The notes under the pieces: model-generated
Told to the model about the DNA's origin: nothing
The model's database searches: none
The model's input: only the letters and a program-made list of their open reading frames with translations
Source of the DNA: UBA7359 sp038142205
Lineage (GTDB): Bacteria; Pseudomonadota; Gammaproteobacteria; Eutrophobiales; Eutrophobiaceae
Direction of reading: 5' to 3'
Assembly: GCA_038142205.1 (NCBI GenBank)
Contig: JAYQJO010000001.1
Span: 806,001-870,000, forward strand
DNA length: 64,000 nucleotides
Shown: positions 38,560 to 47,892 of the stretch, piece by piece
Layout: every line of letters begins with the position of its first letter
Position numbering within the stretch: the stretch's first letter is position 1
Position numbers and translations under genes: made by a program

Positions 38560-40299
38560 ATGAACAGCAAACAAGTCAATGAATTGCATAGTCGAGTAAC
38601 AGAACACCTTAATCAAATATACCCTGAAATAAAAACCGAAGAACTGGCTTTAAGGCTTATTCAAAAAATGGGGTTGGATGAGGGTTACGGTGAACCTGAA
38701 AGACATAAAAATCACTGGAACGAAAAAGATATCGCTGTTATCACTTATGCCGATACTTTTTTACGTAATAACGAAAAACCTTTATATACCTTAAAAAATT
38801 TTTTAGCTGATGAGCTTAAAGATTCAATCAGTATTGTTCACATATTACCTTTTTTTCCTTTTAGTTCTGATGATGGTTTTTCAGTTATTGATTACACCTC
38901 GGTTAATGATGCACACGGTGAATGGGGAGATGTAGAAAGCATTGCAGCTGATTATAAACTGATGTCGGATTTGGTTATTAATCATTGCTCGAGTCGTAGC
39001 CGCTGGTTTGAGCAATTAAAGTCTGGTAAAAAGCCTGGAAAAAATTACTTTTTTAAAGCCAACAAAGATGACGAGCTTTCCTCAGTAGTTCGACCTCGCA
39101 CGAATACTCTGTTAAAAGAAGTTACTACACCCGATGGGAAAGTTTATGTTTGGTGTACATTTAGTCATGACCAGATTGACTTGGATTTTAGCAATCCTGA
39201 TGTATTGCTTGAGTTCATAAATATAATACGTTTCTATTTAGAACGAGGGATTAAAATATTTCGTCTGGATGCGATTGCGTTTTTATGGAAGGAAATAGGA
39301 ACAAATTGCATAAACTTGCCGCAGACACATGAAATTGTTCGTTTACTTCGAACTTTAATTGAACATCATACTAATGATGCAATGATTATTACTGAAACGA
39401 ATATTCCTAATCGAGAAAATTTATCTTACTTTGGTAATGCCAATGAAGCGCATATGGTTTATAACTTTCCATTACCACCGTTATTATTACATACCTTACT
39501 TACAGGCAGTAGCAAGCATTTAAAAACATGGTTAATGAGTATGCCTCCAGCAATGATGGGAACTACTTATTTTAATTTTATCGCTTCACATGATGGAATT
39601 GGTTTGCGACCGGTAGAGGGGTTGTTGACTGAAGGTGAAATTAAAAAGCTGGTTTCAACCGCTGAATCTTTTGGTGCTAACATTTCCTGGCGGGCATTAA
39701 ACGATGAAAATAAACCATATGAAATTAATATTACTTTATACGATGCATTAAAGGGCACTGAAAAAAACGGCCCAGACCAGTGGCAACAACAGCGCTTTAT
39801 TTGTGCGCATACTATTATGCTTGCATTGGAAGGTGTCCCTGCGTTTTATATTCATAGTTTGATCGCAACTGAAAACGATTATGATAAACTTAAAAACACA
39901 AATAATAATCGCGCTATTAATCGCCATAACTGGCAGATAGATTCTCTTGAGAAATTGCTTGAAAGCGATACGCATCACGCAACAATATTTAATGAACTGA
40001 AACGCATTATCGCTGTTCGTAAACTTCAGTCTGCATTTCATCCTAATGCAACCCAGTTTACCTTGCAATTGGGTGATGAAATTTGTGGAATTTGGCGGCA
40101 AAACATTAGTCGTGACCAAAGTGTTTTCGCTATTAGTAATGTAACTGATCAGGAACAGCAAATAATTCTTTCGGATATCAATTTAATCGTTACTGATAAA
40201 TGGATTGATTTATTGAGTAATAATGAAATCAATGAAGATCAAAAAGAATTGGTTTTAAAACCTTATCAATCTGTTTGGTTGAGTAATAAGCTTGATTAA
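38560..40299 (+). CDS. GH13_18 sugar phosphorylase (probable glucosylglycerate phosphorylase)
   Basis: 579 residues, a TIM-barrel alpha-amylase-type enzyme of the sucrose phosphorylase group. The catalytic trio is seen: Asp237 (IKIFRLDAIAF), Glu279 (MIITETN) and Asp345 (IASHDGIGL). Relatives phosphorolyse sucrose or glucosylglycerate. Length exceeds sucrose phosphorylases (about 500) and fits the YcjM-type glucosylglycerate phosphorylases (about 560). Since it directly follows gpgS, it would degrade the solute to glucose 1-phosphate and glycerate, allowing turnover. The substrate remains inferred from context. Confidence 0.85.
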   Translation: MNSKQVNELHSRVTEHLNQIYPEIKTEELALRLIQKMGLDEGYGEPERHKNHWNEKDIAVITYADTFLRNNEKPLYTLKNFLADELKDSISIVHILPFFPFSSDDGFSVIDYTSVNDAHGEWGDVESIAADYKLMSDLVINHCSSRSRWFEQLKSGKKPGKNYFFKANKDDELSSVVRPRTNTLLKEVTTPDGKVYVWCTFSHDQIDLDFSNPDVLLEFINIIRFYLERGIKIFRLDAIAFLWKEIGTNCINLPQTHEIVRLLRTLIEHHTNDAMIITETNIPNRENLSYFGNANEAHMVYNFPLPPLLLHTLLTGSSKHLKTWLMSMPPAMMGTTYFNFIASHDGIGLRPVEGLLTEGEIKKLVSTAESFGANISWRALNDENKPYEINITLYDALKGTEKNGPDQWQQQRFICAHTIMLALEGVPAFYIHSLIATENDYDKLKNTNNNRAINRHNWQIDSLEKLLESDTHHATIFNELKRIIAVRKLQSAFHPNATQFTLQLGDEICGIWRQNISRDQSVFAISNVTDQEQQIILSDINLIVTDKWIDLLSNNEINEDQKELVLKPYQSVWLSNKLD

Positions 40300-40427
40300 T
40301 AAGTAGCTATTCCTACTAATAGACATTAGTAAGGGCAATAACTAATAGATGGGTTTGAATAGTGCTGCCAAAATCGATTATTTAAAATAGCTAAAGATTT
40401 TTTATATAAATTAAAAAGGAATGCATC

Positions 40428-40700
40428 ATGCAAAACGAAACAATTAAAGTAACGAATACTGATAGTGGGAAGGAAATGGATGTTGTTGTCTTTTCCAAAA
40501 GTGTGAGTCAAATTACCATTGTTATAGGAGAAGGGGTGCATAGTGTTCAATGTGACTTGACTCCAACTAAATATAAAAACTCTTATGCTGGTAGCGTCAT
40601 GGGTAGAGAAATGATTTATCATAAGAGTGTTGAAGAAGTGCAGACTGAATTGGATCGAGATAATCCCGCTTTAAAGAAATCCAGAACCTTTAAAAAGTGA
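40428..40700 (+). CDS. Small hypothetical protein
   Basis: 90 residues, not recognised. It starts with MQNETIKVTNTDSGKEMDVVVF, mostly beta, and ends basic (KKSRTFKK). AAAAAGGAATG before the ATG is a good ribosome site, which supports expression. No signal peptide or membrane segment; probably cytoplasmic. It follows the GH13_18 gene by 128 bases. Confidence 0.6.
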   Translation: MQNETIKVTNTDSGKEMDVVVFSKSVSQITIVIGEGVHSVQCDLTPTKYKNSYAGSVMGREMIYHKSVEEVQTELDRDNPALKKSRTFKK

Positions 40701-41064
40701 TCGTTTAATTTTGTAGATTACGTGATTTTTTTATAAAACGTCCTTCCTGAATTAGCTTCGCTATTTCAATATTAAGTTTATCAAAGTTTTGATATAGCCC
40801 GTTATACTAAATATTGCTGCCCAGATATATTGTAAATTTCCTTCCGGAACGATACGACAAAGCGTCAGGTATCATTAATACGCTGCCAAAATGATAAAGC
40901 ACTTTTCCGTGTTCAGCAAAACGACAAGCACCGTGGCAGAAAGATGTTTGGCTATAGAACCGATATGGAAGCAATTGTTTTGTTGTGTCGAGGTATAGTT
41001 ACCTTGTTTACAAATGCCTGTGACCGAAGCGGAAATAACTTTGCCATCAATGACAGCTTTAAAA
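40701..41064. other. Gap with a possible broken leftward gene
   Basis: No intact gene. On the minus strand, downstream of the DUF3592 gene, one frame reads VIDGKVISASVTGICKQG and then IGSIAKHLS, and a second frame continues with CHGACRFAEHGKVLYHFGS to a TAG near 40810. The joined text looks protein-like and Cys-rich, so this may be a decayed or frameshifted small gene with a join near 40930. No start codon is convincing. Support is weak. Confidence 0.25.
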
Positions 41065-41475
41065 TTATTTTTTGGGTTTTGCAAATATCCAGATAATAAA
41101 CATGACGCCACTAACCAAAAACATAATGATGCCTTGATCCAAAGAACCATAAGAACCACCTAATGCGGCTTTCCAGGGCTTAGCTGATGAATAATAAACT
41201 GTAACTTTCTTATCTAATAAATGATTTGGCGGTTCTTGATAGATTTTGTCACTATCAACAGTAAGAAATTCTTTATTAGCGTAATAACCAACGTTGATGG
41301 TATAGCATTTGGACTGATTTTTGCCACAACGCCATACGTGACGAGGTATGTCGACAACAGTTCCCTCTGTTTTTTCCCATGCTATTGCAATATACGCTGC
41401 TTTGCCAATTTTGTAGCTACCCCAGATCGAAAATACGAGGGCAAGAATTAACAGCATTTTAACCTTGTCTTGCAT
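41065..41475 (-). CDS. DUF3592 membrane protein
   Basis: 136 residues with a hydrophobic helix at each end (about 7-30 and 110-132) and an extracytoplasmic middle that matches DUF3592: WEKTEGTVVDIP, then TVYYSSAKPWKAAL and GSYGS. Function unknown in the family. Leftward, alone; upstream 374-base gap. Confidence 0.75.
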   Translation of the reverse strand: MQDKVKMLLILALVFSIWGSYKIGKAAYIAIAWEKTEGTVVDIPRHVWRCGKNQSKCYTINVGYYANKEFLTVDSDKIYQEPPNHLLDKKVTVYYSSAKPWKAALGGSYGSLDQGIIMFLVSGVMFIIWIFAKPKK

Positions 41476-41849
41476 ATTGCCGACCTCTATAAGTATTAGA
41501 TACCAAGATTATATAGAAACATTGTTATAGTCGCATTTTCAATAGATTTCGTTAGGTTAAATAAACCTGATAGTGCATCTTTATATAAGTCGCTTAGATT
41601 CCTTGGTCTCTGTTCCAAACTCTACTCTAGTGGTTACATTCTGTAATCGTGTTCTCGGTCGACACTGCCTATACGGATGCAGGTACTTATGATTTGTTAG
41701 GGACGTTAAGTTTGACAGTACATACTGTACATAAAAAAGCCGGGGTTTAGTCCGGCTTGCTATAATGAACGGGTTACTATGGAGAGGGGGAGGAAGGAAA
41801 CCCGCTCTTAATTTTTTATCGGCGCCATTGAAAAAAACTTTTGCTTTTT
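41476..41849. other. Gap left of epmB, two terminators and a palindrome
   Basis: No gene seen. It carries the terminators listed separately and, at 41715-41728, an exact palindrome ACAGTA-CA-TACTGT that could be an operator. It is not a LexA box because the half sites are reversed (ACAG first). The remaining stretch presumably contains the DUF3592 promoter. Confidence 0.5.
41733..41758 (-). terminator. Rho-independent terminator, leftward
   Basis: AAGCCGG (41737-41743) pairs with CCGGCTT (41752-41758) around an eight-base loop; the A run at 41733-41738 gives a U tract on the minus strand. A back-up terminator for the epmB transcript. Confidence 0.8.
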
Positions 41850-41860
41850 TTAAAGCAAAC
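41830..41860 (-). terminator. epmB: Rho-independent terminator overlapping the epmB stop
   Basis: On the minus strand TTTGCTTT at 41852-41859 pairs with AAAGCAAA at 41840-41847, followed by a run of U (A run at 41831-41837 of the plus strand). The left arm overlaps the last codons of epmB, so termination is very close to the end of translation. Confidence 0.75.
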
Positions 41861-42830
41861 TTTTTCCTGGTTTTTCAACTTCTTCTTTGACTAATTTGGG
41901 AACTAAGTAGCCGGAAACAGAAGCATGCATTGTGTCGATTAGTTTTTTTGCTTGTTGCTCATCAACATTATAATGAGCCGCACCTGCAACCGAGTCGAGT
42001 AGATGTAAGTAGTATGGAATAACCTGGTTTTTAACCAAACATTCGGAAAGCTTGATCAAACTCTGAACATTATCGTTAACACCTTTTAATAATACAGACT
42101 GGTTTAGAACCATAATATTGTGTTTCTGTAATAGACGGATGCTATTAATTACAGCATTATCGATTTCATTAGCATGATTTATATGTAATACGAAGATAAT
42201 GGTTTTGCTAGTCAGAACCAGCTTTTCAATTAATTCAATGGTTAAACGATCAGGAAGTACGACAGGAATACGTGTATGAAAGCGTATCCGTTTTATATGA
42301 TCAATTTTTGATAAACTTTGGCAAAGCTCAATAAGCCGTCGATCAGATAACGTGAGTGGGTCGCCACCGCTGAGAATGACTTCTTTTATACTTTCATCTT
42401 TTTCTATATATCGGAGGCTTTGCTGCAAATGCTCTCCATTCGCAGAGGATTCCTGATAGGGGAAATGTCTACGGAAGCAGTAACGACAATGGATCGCACA
42501 TGCCCCCGTTGTAATTGATAAAACCCGACTATTATATTTATGCAGTAATCCCTTTACCGGTTGTACATTTGCTTCGGCCAGAGGGTCGTTAATAAAACCC
42601 TCGCAATCATTTTCTTCTTCTAGATAAGGAAATATTTGACGCAGAATAGGATCATGCAAATCATTTTTTTTTATACGGTTCGCAAAAACACGTGGCACAC
42701 GCAGCGGGAATTGTTGTATTGCCTTTTCACTGTAGCCTAGACTTCCAGCATCAAGACCTACTAATTCAAGTAGTTCGTCAGGGCGTCGAATGGCTTGTGC
42801 TAATTGTTCCTGCCAGGATAAAGACTGCAT
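41850..42830 (-). CDS. epmB: Lysine 2,3-aminomutase for EF-P (EpmB)
   Basis: 326 residues, radical SAM enzyme with the cluster motif CAIHCRYC (about residues 110-117), then GGDPLTLSD, and RFHTRIPVVLPDRLT. It makes beta-lysine that EpmA attaches to EF-P. It reads leftward, divergent from efp with 63 bases between the starts, so promoter control can be joint. Slightly shorter than E. coli EpmB (342). Intact. Confidence 0.93.
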   Translation of the reverse strand: MQSLSWQEQLAQAIRRPDELLELVGLDAGSLGYSEKAIQQFPLRVPRVFANRIKKNDLHDPILRQIFPYLEEENDCEGFINDPLAEANVQPVKGLLHKYNSRVLSITTGACAIHCRYCFRRHFPYQESSANGEHLQQSLRYIEKDESIKEVILSGGDPLTLSDRRLIELCQSLSKIDHIKRIRFHTRIPVVLPDRLTIELIEKLVLTSKTIIFVLHINHANEIDNAVINSIRLLQKHNIMVLNQSVLLKGVNDNVQSLIKLSECLVKNQVIPYYLHLLDSVAGAAHYNVDEQQAKKLIDTMHASVSGYLVPKLVKEEVEKPGKSLL

Positions 42831-42893
42831 TATTGACCTTATTTTCTGTATTATATTGAGCTTTTACCGAGACTATATTGTAAAGAGGCAAAA

Positions 42894-43463
42894 ATGGCGA
42901 CTTACAGCACTAATGAATTTAAACAAGGTTTAAAATTAATGATTGATGGCGACCCTTGTTCAATCACCGAAAACGACATTGTCAAACCGGGAAAAGGACA
43001 GGCATTTAATCGAGTAAAACTCCGTAATTTGAAAACTGGGCGAACTCTCGAAAAAACATACAAGTCTGGTGAGTCGGTTGAAGGTGCTGATGTCATGGAT
43101 TTGGAAATGCAATATCTCTATTCCGACGGTGATATGTGGTATTTCATGGATCAGAATACCTATGAACAGTATGAAGCAAATGAAAGCGCTGTTACCGATG
43201 CGAAACAATGGTTAAAAGGCGAGGAAATGTGCCTGGTGACGCTTTGGAATAATGTACCGTTAACTGTTGCTGCGCCTAATTTTGTCATTTTACAGATTAC
43301 AGATACCGATCCTGGGGTACGGGGTAATACGGCGCAAGGCGGGACTAAACCGGCAACGTTGGAAACAGGCGCGACCTTAAATGTGCCATTGTTTGTTGAT
43401 AATGAAGAAATGATAAAGATCGATACGCGTACCGGAGAGTATGTCGCTCGCGCAAAAGATTAA
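42894..43463 (+). CDS. efp: Translation elongation factor P
   Basis: 189 residues. EF-P relieves ribosome stalling at polyproline stretches. The modified lysine is present: Lys34 in KPGKGQAF, the site that EpmA beta-lysylates. Three beta-barrel domains and the late GEYVAR signature are normal. Located with epmA and epmB, so the lysyl-type pathway (rather than rhamnosyl EarP) operates. EpmC was not seen in the window. Confidence 0.96.
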   Translation: MATYSTNEFKQGLKLMIDGDPCSITENDIVKPGKGQAFNRVKLRNLKTGRTLEKTYKSGESVEGADVMDLEMQYLYSDGDMWYFMDQNTYEQYEANESAVTDAKQWLKGEEMCLVTLWNNVPLTVAAPNFVILQITDTDPGVRGNTAQGGTKPATLETGATLNVPLFVDNEEMIKIDTRTGEYVARAKD

Positions 43464-43588
43464 AGTAATTCTTTAGTGATATAGGAATTCCAAACTCGTT
43501 TGAAGGCTTCAAATAAATTTAAAAGGATTTAACTTAAATAGCTGGACTGGTCGTATATAAAGACAGTCCTTATTATCTATCGCTTGCC

Positions 43589-44545
43589 ATGACATATGAT
43601 AAAACATGGGGACCCATAGCGGACCTGGACATTATAAAAAAACGTGCGGCTTTATTGTGGCAGATCCGTGATTTTATGGACCGCCACGATATTCTTGAAG
43701 TTGATACGCCGATCCTCAGCCATTCGGCTGTTACCGATCCTTATATTCAAAGTTTGCAAACTAAACATGTTTTCGAGAAGGAAACACTGCTTTATATGCA
43801 TACCTCACCGGAATATTGTATGAAACGCTTACTTGCTGCTGAATCCGGATCAATTTATCAAATAGCACATGTTTTTCGTGATGAAGAAACAGGTAAACGA
43901 CACCAGACGGAATTCAGTATGCTTGAATGGTATCGCGTGGGTTTTGATTACAAGGAATTAATGGATGATGTTGCTGAGTTATTAACTGAAGTAGGCTTGA
44001 GCAAACCCGCTAAGATGACTTATGCCGATGCGTTTTTGGAAATCGTTAATATTAATCCACATACATGTGAACTGAGTCTTTTACAGGAAATAAGCGGGCA
44101 GCATGGCTGGGGGGATGATTCCGAAGACAGGCATGCCTTACTGGATTATATTTTTTCAGAAGTTGTCATGAAAGATTTAAATAATGAAAAAGCTTTATTT
44201 ATTTATGATTACCCGGAATGTATGGCAGCATTAGCCACGATTAAAGGTTCCCGGCCTCGGGTTGCAGAACGCTTTGAGTTATTTATAAATGGGATGGAGA
44301 TTGCCAACGGTTTTAATGAACTGTGTGATGCGAATGAGCAGAAACAACGTTTTGAAAAAGAGTTAAATGATAGAAAACGAAAAGGGCTGAGTGCTGCTCC
44401 TATCGATCAGAATTTTATATCAGCATTAAAAGCAGGGTTACCGAAATCTGCGGGTGTTGCTTTAGGAATAGACCGTTTATTAATGGCATTATGTGGAAAA
44501 GATGATATAAAAGATGTTATGACGTTTAACTTAAATAATAACTAG
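43589..44545 (+). CDS. epmA: EF-P lysyltransferase EpmA (PoxA/YjeA)
   Basis: 318 residues, class II aminoacyl-tRNA synthetase-like. Motif 1 to 3 elements are seen: DRHDILEVDTPILS, FRDEETGKRHQTEFSMLEWYR (motif 2) and GVALGIDRLLMAL (motif 3). It lacks the tRNA-anticodon domain of LysRS, as expected. It attaches (R)-beta-lysine to EF-P Lys34. It follows efp by 125 bases and precedes the broken DUF6998-like gene by 15. Confidence 0.95.
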   Translation: MTYDKTWGPIADLDIIKKRAALLWQIRDFMDRHDILEVDTPILSHSAVTDPYIQSLQTKHVFEKETLLYMHTSPEYCMKRLLAAESGSIYQIAHVFRDEETGKRHQTEFSMLEWYRVGFDYKELMDDVAELLTEVGLSKPAKMTYADAFLEIVNINPHTCELSLLQEISGQHGWGDDSEDRHALLDYIFSEVVMKDLNNEKALFIYDYPECMAALATIKGSRPRVAERFELFINGMEIANGFNELCDANEQKQRFEKELNDRKRKGLSAAPIDQNFISALKAGLPKSAGVALGIDRLLMALCGKDDIKDVMTFNLNNN

Positions 44546-44560
44546 TCAAGGATATATACC

Positions 44561-45040
44561 GTGGGTGTTTATTCCGTTGATAAGCTCATTACTGAGACCC
44601 GTCGAATAGCAAAGGAATACCGTCTTGCTACCGGCAAGACATTAGCTGTTACGCCTGAGATAGCGATTAATGATGCTATTTCTATCCTGGAAATGCAGGC
44701 TAATGAATCTAAAAATGCGGGGTATGATGCAATTTATGATCGTAATGGTTAACAGTTAAGAGTTCAGATAAAGGGTCGTGCTATTTTTAATGATAAAAAA
44801 GGCGGCTATAGAATAGGGCAGGTTAAGGTAGAGCAGGAGTGGGACGCGATAATTCTGATTGTTATGAACGCGGATTTTATGCCCGAAGAAATTTATATGG
44901 CAGGAAGAGACATTATTCTCGATGAACTGGAAGAGAAAAAGAAAAATAATAAAAAAGGTGCAATGACTTTGGCAAAATTTAAATTGATTTCTGAGTTATT
45001 ATGGACTGAACAGTTTGGTTTTGAAAAAGACAACATTTAG
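44561..45040 (+). pseudogene. DUF6998-like protein with in-frame stop
   Basis: GTG start at 44561 gives 63 residues (VDKLITETRRIAKEYR, then AINDAISILEMQ) and a TAA at 44750-44752. The same frame goes on with QLRVQIKGRAIF, then VKVEQEWDAIILIVM and EELLWTEQFGF-like residues to a TAG at 45038-45040. The IQIKGR-type motif and the total of 159 residues fit a family of small proteins of unknown function (DUF6998), whose members read past this point without a stop. A single change (CAA or AAA to TAA) explains it. The family name is from memory. Confidence 0.6.
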
Positions 45041-45098
45041 TCATTATTCCAATCTAATTTTATACACGATAAAGCTGCATTTCTGATTTAAAACATTC

Positions 45099-47003
45099 AT
45101 GAAAACAGTTGCAGAAGTTTTTTCTGAAGAAGGCCTGTTGGCTGAATTTATCAACGATTATCGTCATCGTCCTGAGCAGGAACAGATGGCGCAAAAAATA
45201 TTATCAGCTATTAAAGAAGATCAAAGTTTAGTCTGTGAAGCAGGCACAGGTACGGGTAAAACAATGGCCTATTTAGTGCCAGCGTTGTTATCTCGACAAA
45301 AAGTAATTATTTCAACGGGTACGCGGCATTTACAGGATCAACTCAACGAAAAGGATTTACCTATCGTATTAAAAGCGCTTGAGTCACCAGCAACAACCAT
45401 GGTGTTGAAAGGGCGCTCTAATTATCTCTGTTTACAACGCTTGCATACAGCTATTAATGATACAAAAGGCTTAAGCTATAAAAATATAAATGACTTACAG
45501 CAAGCATCTGAATGGTCTTCTTCAACAAAAACCGGGGATATTAATGAACTCGGTATGATCGAAGAGAATTCGTTTATTCGTCCGGCTATTACTTCAACGA
45601 CTGAAAATTGTCTGGGCCAAAGCTGTCCTGAGTATGAGTCCTGTTTTGTTTTTAAGAATAGAAAAAAAGCACTTGAGGCGGACTTGGTGATTACAAATCA
45701 TCATTTGTTATTAGCTGATATGGGCTTACGTGAGAGTGGTTTTGGTGAAGTCTTACCTTTAGCGGATTTGATTATTTTTGATGAAGCGCATCAATTACCG
45801 GAATTAGCTTCAAGCTATTTTAGTAAAACACTGGGAACACGTCAGTTACTTGAGCTTATTACCGATACCAGAGCCGCTGTTCATGAAGAAGCAAAAGATA
45901 TTCAAGATATAGCTGAAGCGCTAAGTAGGTTTGAAAAATCTATTCGTGATTGCCGTTTGTTATTCGGACGTAAGGATCAACGTAAGAGCTGGCAGGAAAC
46001 CTGGGAGAAAACCGATTTATCCGTTGAGTTACCTAAATTAATAGAAGCGTATCAGCTTGTTATTGATATTCTTGATGCGGCTAATGAACGAGGCAAACTT
46101 CTGGATAATTGTTGGCAACGTGCTAAAGCGCATTACAATTATATTGATAACTATATGGAATCAAACAAAGAAGATTCCATTCGTTGGCTGGAAATAAGAG
46201 GGCACCATCTTTATTTTAATCAAACCCCCGTTAATATAGCCGAAACTTTTCAGCAGAGACTAAAGGATTATGATGCAACTAGTATTTTTACTTCAGCCAG
46301 TCTTGCTGTTAATAATAGTTTCGATCATTTTAATCGGCAACTGGGACTTGAAGAGTGCCTCGCTGAAGTCTGGAATAGTCCGTTTGACTATCAGAAACAG
46401 ACACGTTTATATCTGCCGCTTGATATACCTGAACCGAATCATCCTGATTTCTTTGATGCCTTTATTGAAAAAACAATAAAACTGCTTTGCTTTAGTGATG
46501 GTCACGCTTTCGTGCTTTTTACCAGTCACAGTGCTTTGAATAGGGCCGCTAGTATTATTTCAGAAAGAATTGATTACCCCATCTTTATTCAAGGTAAAGG
46601 GCCGCGTTCGGAACTATTAAATCAATTCCGGGAAACAAAACATGCCGTCCTGTTAGGGACGAGCAGTTTCTGGGAAGGAGTTGATGTTAAAGGAGAGGCA
46701 CTCTCTTCAGTCATTATTGATAAATTGCCCTTTGCCAGCCCTGATGATCCTGTCCTACAAGCTCGACTAAATCATTTTAGTAAGCAAGGTGGCAATGCGT
46801 TCATGGAATATCAAGTGCCACAAGCCGCCATCGCATTAAAACAAGGCGTCGGGCGTTTGATTCGCGATGTCACTGATAGAGGTATTTGCACTATTTGTGA
46901 TAAGCGACTTATCAGCAAAGCTTATGGTAAACGATTGATCAATTCCTTACCGCCTATGCCCATCACACATGATATTGAAGATATAGAAGCGTTCTTTAAC
47001 TAA
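45099..47003 (+). CDS. yoaA: ATP-dependent helicase, DinG/YoaA family
   Basis: 634 residues, XPD-type SF2 helicase. Walker A is GTGTGKT (about residue 51), DEAH is FDEAHQLPE. Four cysteines for a 4Fe-4S cluster are visible: SNYLC near residue 111 and CLGQSC and C in the ENCLGQSCPEYESC stretch. Late motifs LGTSSFWEGVDVKG and GVGRLIR complete it. YoaA helps DNA repair and replication restart. Length equals E. coli YoaA (636). Intact. Confidence 0.92.
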   Translation: MKTVAEVFSEEGLLAEFINDYRHRPEQEQMAQKILSAIKEDQSLVCEAGTGTGKTMAYLVPALLSRQKVIISTGTRHLQDQLNEKDLPIVLKALESPATTMVLKGRSNYLCLQRLHTAINDTKGLSYKNINDLQQASEWSSSTKTGDINELGMIEENSFIRPAITSTTENCLGQSCPEYESCFVFKNRKKALEADLVITNHHLLLADMGLRESGFGEVLPLADLIIFDEAHQLPELASSYFSKTLGTRQLLELITDTRAAVHEEAKDIQDIAEALSRFEKSIRDCRLLFGRKDQRKSWQETWEKTDLSVELPKLIEAYQLVIDILDAANERGKLLDNCWQRAKAHYNYIDNYMESNKEDSIRWLEIRGHHLYFNQTPVNIAETFQQRLKDYDATSIFTSASLAVNNSFDHFNRQLGLEECLAEVWNSPFDYQKQTRLYLPLDIPEPNHPDFFDAFIEKTIKLLCFSDGHAFVLFTSHSALNRAASIISERIDYPIFIQGKGPRSELLNQFRETKHAVLLGTSSFWEGVDVKGEALSSVIIDKLPFASPDDPVLQARLNHFSKQGGNAFMEYQVPQAAIALKQGVGRLIRDVTDRGICTICDKRLISKAYGKRLINSLPPMPITHDIEDIEAFFN

Positions 47004-47047
47004 TCACTTTAAAACAGCTACCACTTTCAGTCATAATCAGTTCTGTT

Positions 47048-47833
47048 ATGGCTTCTGCAAAAAATCAAGTAATGGCTCCAATCCGCTTAATTCAAATTAC
47101 AGATACACATATTCTAGATAATGATCAAAAGCCCATGTCGTTTAATGATTTTGATACGTCAGCCAGTTTAAAAAAGGTCCTAGCTAAAATCAGGACTGAT
47201 GAAAATAACGCAGACTGTATTATTTTAACGGGCGATCTCGTTCACGAACCTACTAAAAACGCTTATCAAAAAGTCGCAGATCATCTATCACCACTCGCTA
47301 TTCCTATAATGAGTTTACCCGGCAATCATGATGACCCGCAGATGATGCAAGATATCATGGGTGAAAATGGCTTCGATACAGGTAGGTTACTGAATATTAG
47401 ATCGTGGTTGGTTATTTTATTGAATTCACGTTTGGAAGATGAGCATAGCGGTGAACTTACTGATGCTGAGCTAGCATTTTTGAAAACGACTTTAGAATCG
47501 AATTCCGACAAACACTGTTTAATTGCATTGCATCACCACCCGGTGACTATCAGTAGTCCCTGGATGGATACGATGATTCTTAATAATGCAAATGATTTCC
47601 TGAGTATTATTGATGACTTTAATAATGTACGCGGCATCATCTGGGGGCATATCCACCAGGAATTTGAGTCGAAAAGAAATGATGTTCTGCTAATAGGAAC
47701 GCCTTCGACATGCAAACAATTTAAGCCCAACGCCGAAGCCTATTCAGTCGATAAGAAACCACCCGCTTATAGAAAAATTGAGTTATTTGATAGTGGGGAA
47801 ATTAAAACCAAGGTCGTTTATATCGATAAATAA
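47048..47833 (+). CDS. cpdA: 3',5'-cyclic-nucleotide phosphodiesterase CpdA-like
   Basis: 261 residues. Calcineurin-like metallophosphoesterase motifs: QITDTHIL, LTGDLVHE, LPGNHDD, LHHHPV and GHIHQE bind two metals. Relatives hydrolyse cAMP. In many genomes it lies near parE/parC; here it follows yoaA by 44 bases. The assignment to cAMP rests on similarity only. It converges on tsaB. Confidence 0.86.
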   Translation: MASAKNQVMAPIRLIQITDTHILDNDQKPMSFNDFDTSASLKKVLAKIRTDENNADCIILTGDLVHEPTKNAYQKVADHLSPLAIPIMSLPGNHDDPQMMQDIMGENGFDTGRLLNIRSWLVILLNSRLEDEHSGELTDAELAFLKTTLESNSDKHCLIALHHHPVTISSPWMDTMILNNANDFLSIIDDFNNVRGIIWGHIHQEFESKRNDVLLIGTPSTCKQFKPNAEAYSVDKKPPAYRKIELFDSGEIKTKVVYIDK

Positions 47834-47892
47834 ACTCGAATAAAATCTATTATCTACTTTAAATAATTAATATAAGTACTTGATTAATAATG

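Noticed and set aside
41715..41728. LexA (SOS) box at the palindrome ACAGTA-CA-TACTGT
   Set aside because: The half sites are in the reverse order to CTGT-N8-ACAG and no SOS gene starts there.
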